Assembly (NCBI RefSeq): GCF_002929825.1
Contig: NZ_PJJN01000024.1
Span: forward strand, 19,451 to 83,450
Reading direction: 5' to 3'
Source of the DNA: Cryobacterium sp. Y29
Lineage (GTDB): Bacteria; Actinomycetota; Actinomycetes; Actinomycetales; Microbacteriaceae
DNA length: 64,000 nt
The position numbers and the translations under genes are program-made. Shown here piece after piece: positions 61,620 through 64,000 of this stretch. The notes below the pieces were generated by a model. That model had not been told where the DNA came from, did not search any database, and worked only from the letters and a program-made list of their open reading frames with translations. The first letter of the stretch is position 1. Every line of letters begins with the position of its first letter.

Positions 61620-63549
61620 CCGGCTCCGTCTCGTCATCAGTTTCCGCCGTGTCCGCAGCTTCAGCAACGGCCTTGTTGTTCACGTTGACGACCTCAGCGT
61701 GGTCATCGTCGCCGTTATTTTCTTCGTCAGCGACAAAGTCTGTGAGGGCGTCGTCTTCGTCTTCTTCCATCTCTTCGATCTCGATGGTCTCGTCATCGTC
61801 ACCGGAGGCTCCGAAGGCGGCATCGGCGCGCGAAGCCCGTTCGAGCCACTCGTCGGCTTCGCTCTCCCTGCCGAGTTCGGTCAGCACTTCCGCGTAGGCG
61901 GCGAACAGCTCGGGGCTGTAGGAGAAGGCCGTGTTGGGATTGAGCTGCGGAATTTCGAGTTCGACGAGTGCGGCATCTGTTTCGCCGAGGTCGAGGCGTG
62001 CACCGGACATGGCGATGGCCAGGCCCACCTGGACGGATGGCGACAAAGTGGCACGGTCGACCGAACGACCCAGTTCGAGGGCACGGTCGGGACGACCGAC
62101 GCCACGTTCACTGTCGACCATAAGGGGGAGCTGATCGTTGGAGCCCGAAATGCGACGGTAGGTGCGCAGCTCGCGCAGGGCCAGGGCAAAATCCCCCGTG
62201 GCATACGCGGTGATCGCCAGGCTTTCGCGCACCACACCGATGCGACCAGCCCGACGGGCAGCGCTCATCACGTGCAAGTGGGCGAGCTGGGGGTCTTCAT
62301 CGATGACACGAGCAGCCATGGCCAAATGGCGCCCGACGGTCTCGGCATTCTCCTTGGTCAGGGTCTTGAGCTCGTTGCGGGCGATGCGGTCCAGGTCGTT
62401 AGCCGAGATGTCGTCGGGAAGTTCCGGGTCGTCGTGGCGGGGACGCACCGAACGCAGCTCACGCTGCATGCGCTGCTCCTCCGTCATCTCCTCTTCGACG
62501 ACGCGGGCATCGCGGTCGTTACGGGCCGGCGCACCGTCGCGGGTCCACAGTTTCTTGCCGGCATCGACGCGCGGGGCGCCGGCACGGTTCGGCGAACCGC
62601 CGCGCTGGGTCCACGGCTTGCTGTCGTTGTCGGAACGCGGACGGTCGCTGCCGGGTCGCTCCGAGTTGCCGCGGTACGGCGCGCGGTCGCTACCGCCGGA
62701 AGGGCGGTCGGAGTTGCCCCGGTACGGAGGACGCTCGCCCTGCGACGGACGATCCGAGTTACCCCGGTACGGAGCGCGGTCATTACCGCCGGACGGGCGG
62801 TCGGAGTTGCCCCGGTACGGAGGACGCTCACCCTGCGACGGACGATCCGAGTTACCCCGGTACGGGGCGCGATCATTACCGCCGGACGGGCGGTCGGAGT
62901 TGCCCCGGAACGGCGGACGCTCACCCTGGGCCGGACGGTCCGAGTTGCCGCGGTACGGCGGACGCTCACCCTGCGACGGACGCTCCGAGTTACCCCGGTA
63001 CGGAGCGCGGTCATTGCCCCCGGAAGGGCGGTCCGAGTTGCCCCGGTACGGCGGACGCTCACCCTGCGACGGACGCTCAGAATTGCCCCGATACGGAGCG
63101 CGGTCATTGCCCCCGGATGGACGATCCGAGTTGCCCCGGTACGGCGGACGCTCACCCTGCGACGGACGATCCGAGTTACCCCGGTACGGAGCGCGGTCAT
63201 TGCCCCCGGATGGACGGTCGGAGTTGCCGCGGTACGGCGGACGCTCACCCTGCGACGGACGATCCGAGTTACCCCGGTACGGAGCGCGATCATTGCCGCC
63301 GGAAGGGCGGTCCGAGTTGCCCCGATACGGCGGACGCTCACCGCCCTGGGCGGGACGCTCGCTGTTACCGCGATACGGAGGACGTTCACCATCGCGCTGC
63401 GGGCGCTCAGAGTTAGCGCGGTAGGGCGGCTTGGCGCCATCGCGACCGTTAGAAGGTCGCTCGTTCGAGGGTCGGCCGCTCTGGTTCGAACGACGGTCAT
63501 CTTGACCGTTGTTGCGGGAATCGCCGTCGCGGGGTCCTGAAGGGCTCAC
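61597..63549 (-). CDS. TPR-type protein with long Arg-Gly-Asn repeat region
   Basis: A 650-residue cytoplasmic protein. Residues about 40-300 are low-complexity, made of 17 copies of PYRGNS(D/E)RP-type units. The following part (about 350-560) has helix-turn-helix repeats of TPR type: LAMAARVIDEDPQLAHLHVM, ITAYATGDFALALRELRTYR and PELFAAYAEVLTELGRESEA. A Glu/Asp-rich tail ends it. GTG 63549 is chosen because AGGAGA lies 4 bases before it. The mycobacterial gene at this place (Rv1691) also encodes a TPR protein. RGN/RGG-rich tracts commonly bind RNA; that role is inferred. Confidence 0.85.
   Translation of the reverse strand: MSPSGPRDGDSRNNGQDDRRSNQSGRPSNERPSNGRDGAKPPYRANSERPQRDGERPPYRGNSERPAQGGERPPYRGNSDRPSGGNDRAPYRGNSDRPSQGERPPYRGNSDRPSGGNDRAPYRGNSDRPSQGERPPYRGNSDRPSGGNDRAPYRGNSERPSQGERPPYRGNSDRPSGGNDRAPYRGNSERPSQGERPPYRGNSDRPAQGERPPFRGNSDRPSGGNDRAPYRGNSDRPSQGERPPYRGNSDRPSGGNDRAPYRGNSDRPSQGERPPYRGNSDRPSGGSDRAPYRGNSERPGSDRPRSDNDSKPWTQRGGSPNRAGAPRVDAGKKLWTRDGAPARNDRDARVVEEEMTEEQRMQRELRSVRPRHDDPELPDDISANDLDRIARNELKTLTKENAETVGRHLAMAARVIDEDPQLAHLHVMSAARRAGRIGVVRESLAITAYATGDFALALRELRTYRRISGSNDQLPLMVDSERGVGRPDRALELGRSVDRATLSPSVQVGLAIAMSGARLDLGETDAALVELEIPQLNPNTAFSYSPELFAAYAEVLTELGRESEADEWLERASRADAAFGASGDDDETIEIEEMEEDEDDALTDFVADEENNGDDDHAEVVNVNNKAVAEAADTAETDDETEPDVTSPKA
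62660..63429 (-). repeat. In-gene tandem repeat, about 93-bp higher-order unit
   Basis: The 5' part of the TPR-protein gene consists of two alternating subunits (45 and 48 bases) encoding RPSQGERPPYRGNSD and RPSGGNDRAPYRGNSD. Seventeen copies of the PYRGNS core are counted, seven of them preceded by GGND or GGSD. Copies are nearly identical at DNA level, so length may vary between strains. Confidence 0.9.
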
Positions 63550-63900
63550 TGTATCTCCTGTGTAATTAGTCCGGCATTTCGACAGACGTATCAAGCCTAA
63601 GCCTTTACGCAAAACCTCGCTGAGCGCCCCATCCTAAGCGGATGCGTCCTGCCACTACTAGCAACGTGGACGGGGTTGGATTGCGCCAGGCGTGACGGGC
63701 CAAATCTGCTCACAGCGTGGGCGGGGTGGTGGGATATTCGCGGGGTGTCGAGTTATGGCGGTTGTCCGGGAGGCGTCCGTGTGATTTTCTCGGATGTCTC
63801 CCGGACAACGGTCATTGTGTGAGCGGAGGAGCGAGTGTCCCACCACCCCGCAGACGTCCCGCCCCGACCCAGCCCTGGTGAACCGTGGGTTAACGCAGAA
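63550..63900. other. Intergenic region between rRNA operon end and TPR gene
   Basis: No supported gene. It should contain the promoter of the TPR-protein operon, but no clear -10/-35 pair stands out. Confidence 0.4.
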
Positions 63901-63920
63901 CGGCCACCCGCAGGTGGCTG
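63901..63920 (-). terminator. Second hairpin behind the rRNA operon
   Basis: A short stem (63901-63908 with 63913-63920) lies 6 bases beyond the main terminator hairpin. Both are preceded by the same GTTAACGCAGAA sequence, forming a tandem pair. It probably acts as a backup. Confidence 0.5.
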
Positions 63921-63926
63921 TTAACG

Positions 63927-63960
63927 CAGAAAAGCCATCCCGTGAGGGATGGCTTTTCTG
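63927..63960 (-). terminator. rRNA operon terminator
   Basis: A 14-bp perfect stem (63927-63940 with 63947-63960) with a 6-base loop, containing U-runs, lies 15 bases after the 5S end on the minus strand. Confidence 0.85.
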
Positions 63961-63975
63961 GTGTTTCTAAGTTAA

Positions 63976-64000
63976 GTCCGGCGGTGTCCTACTCTCCCAC
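63976..64000 (-). rRNA. rrf: 5S ribosomal RNA, 3' end only
   Basis: The minus strand at the window edge reads GTGGGAGAGTAGGACACCGC followed by CGGAC, the conserved 3' end of bacterial 5S rRNA. The rest lies beyond the window. Direction implies a 16S-23S-5S operon to the right, transcribed towards this window. Confidence 0.88.

Noticed and set aside
62660..63429. Regular repeats resembling a CRISPR array
   Set aside because: The units are contiguous coding repeats without unique spacers, and no cas genes are present.
61225..63540. A 771-residue plus-strand open frame opposite the TPR-protein gene
   Set aside because: It is open only because the Arg-Gly-Asn repeats lack stops on the complement; it also runs through the HAD gene antisense and has no ribosome-binding site.
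63658..63846. Minus ORF of 62 residues in the gap behind the rRNA operon
   Set aside because: Pro/Arg-rich without start signals or similarity; likely chance.

Overview
The window is a high-GC actinobacterial chromosome segment, most likely from a member of the Microbacteriaceae. Support for this: the block tlyA, nadK, recN, pyrG, NUDIX, xerD, parA, scpA, scpB, pseudouridine synthase, cmk, der follows the order known from Mycobacterium and other Actinobacteria (tyrA sits inside it here); one gene appears to be leaderless; there is an IdeR/DtxR-type iron box; and the sugar importer of the CUT1 type has no ATPase of its own. The species cannot be named from sequence alone.

Layout. (1) 1-7160 is a glycoside-utilisation locus: a GH43 lipoprotein cut by the window edge, a CUT1 transporter (two permeases and a binding protein), a LacI regulator and a GH2 enzyme. 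Two related palindromes flank the LacI gene and are probably its operators. (2) 7161-16540 is accessory: an orphan Rhs C-terminal fragment with a frameshifted membrane ORF behind it, a photolyase-like protein with swapped domain order, an ECF sigma/anti-sigma pair, an aldo/keto reductase, a transposase remnant, and an adenylation-carrier-acyltransferase fusion preceded by an iron box. (3) 16736-42595 is a 26-kb catabolic super-locus: two ribose-type ABC importers, a dipeptidase, an epoxide hydrolase, a BKACE-family enzyme, a lipoate ligase, a SorC-type regulator, a 2-oxo-acid dehydrogenase complex whose E2 is split into separate lipoyl and acyltransferase proteins, a class II aldolase, glycerol kinase, glycerol-3-phosphate dehydrogenase, a glycerolphosphate-phosphatase-like HAD protein, a second FGGY kinase and a glycerol-1-phosphate-dehydrogenase-like enzyme. 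An AT-rich motif containing TGAATA occurs in front of each of its transcription units. (4) 42696-45870 holds a GAF-ANTAR regulator, a WYL-domain remnant and a secreted beta-helix protein bracketed by two near-identical terminators. (5) 46082-63549 is the conserved housekeeping block, almost all on the minus strand and tightly packed. (6) The right edge holds the 3' end of a 5S rRNA and its terminator, so an rRNA operon lies just outside.

How the genes work together. Region 3 reads as one pathway: an imported polyol, glycerol derivative or sugar is phosphorylated by the FGGY kinases and oxidised to dihydroxyacetone phosphate by the G1P- and G3P-dehydrogenase-type enzymes. The aldolase handles a phosphorylated ketose, and the split 2-oxo-acid dehydrogenase, kept lipoylated by the local ligase, takes the carbon to an acyl-CoA. 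No E3 (dihydrolipoamide dehydrogenase) is present in the window. The substrate is not determined. This locus is the best candidate for an undescribed system here; the Rhs fragment, the iron-controlled acyltransferase fusion and the permuted photolyase are smaller curiosities.
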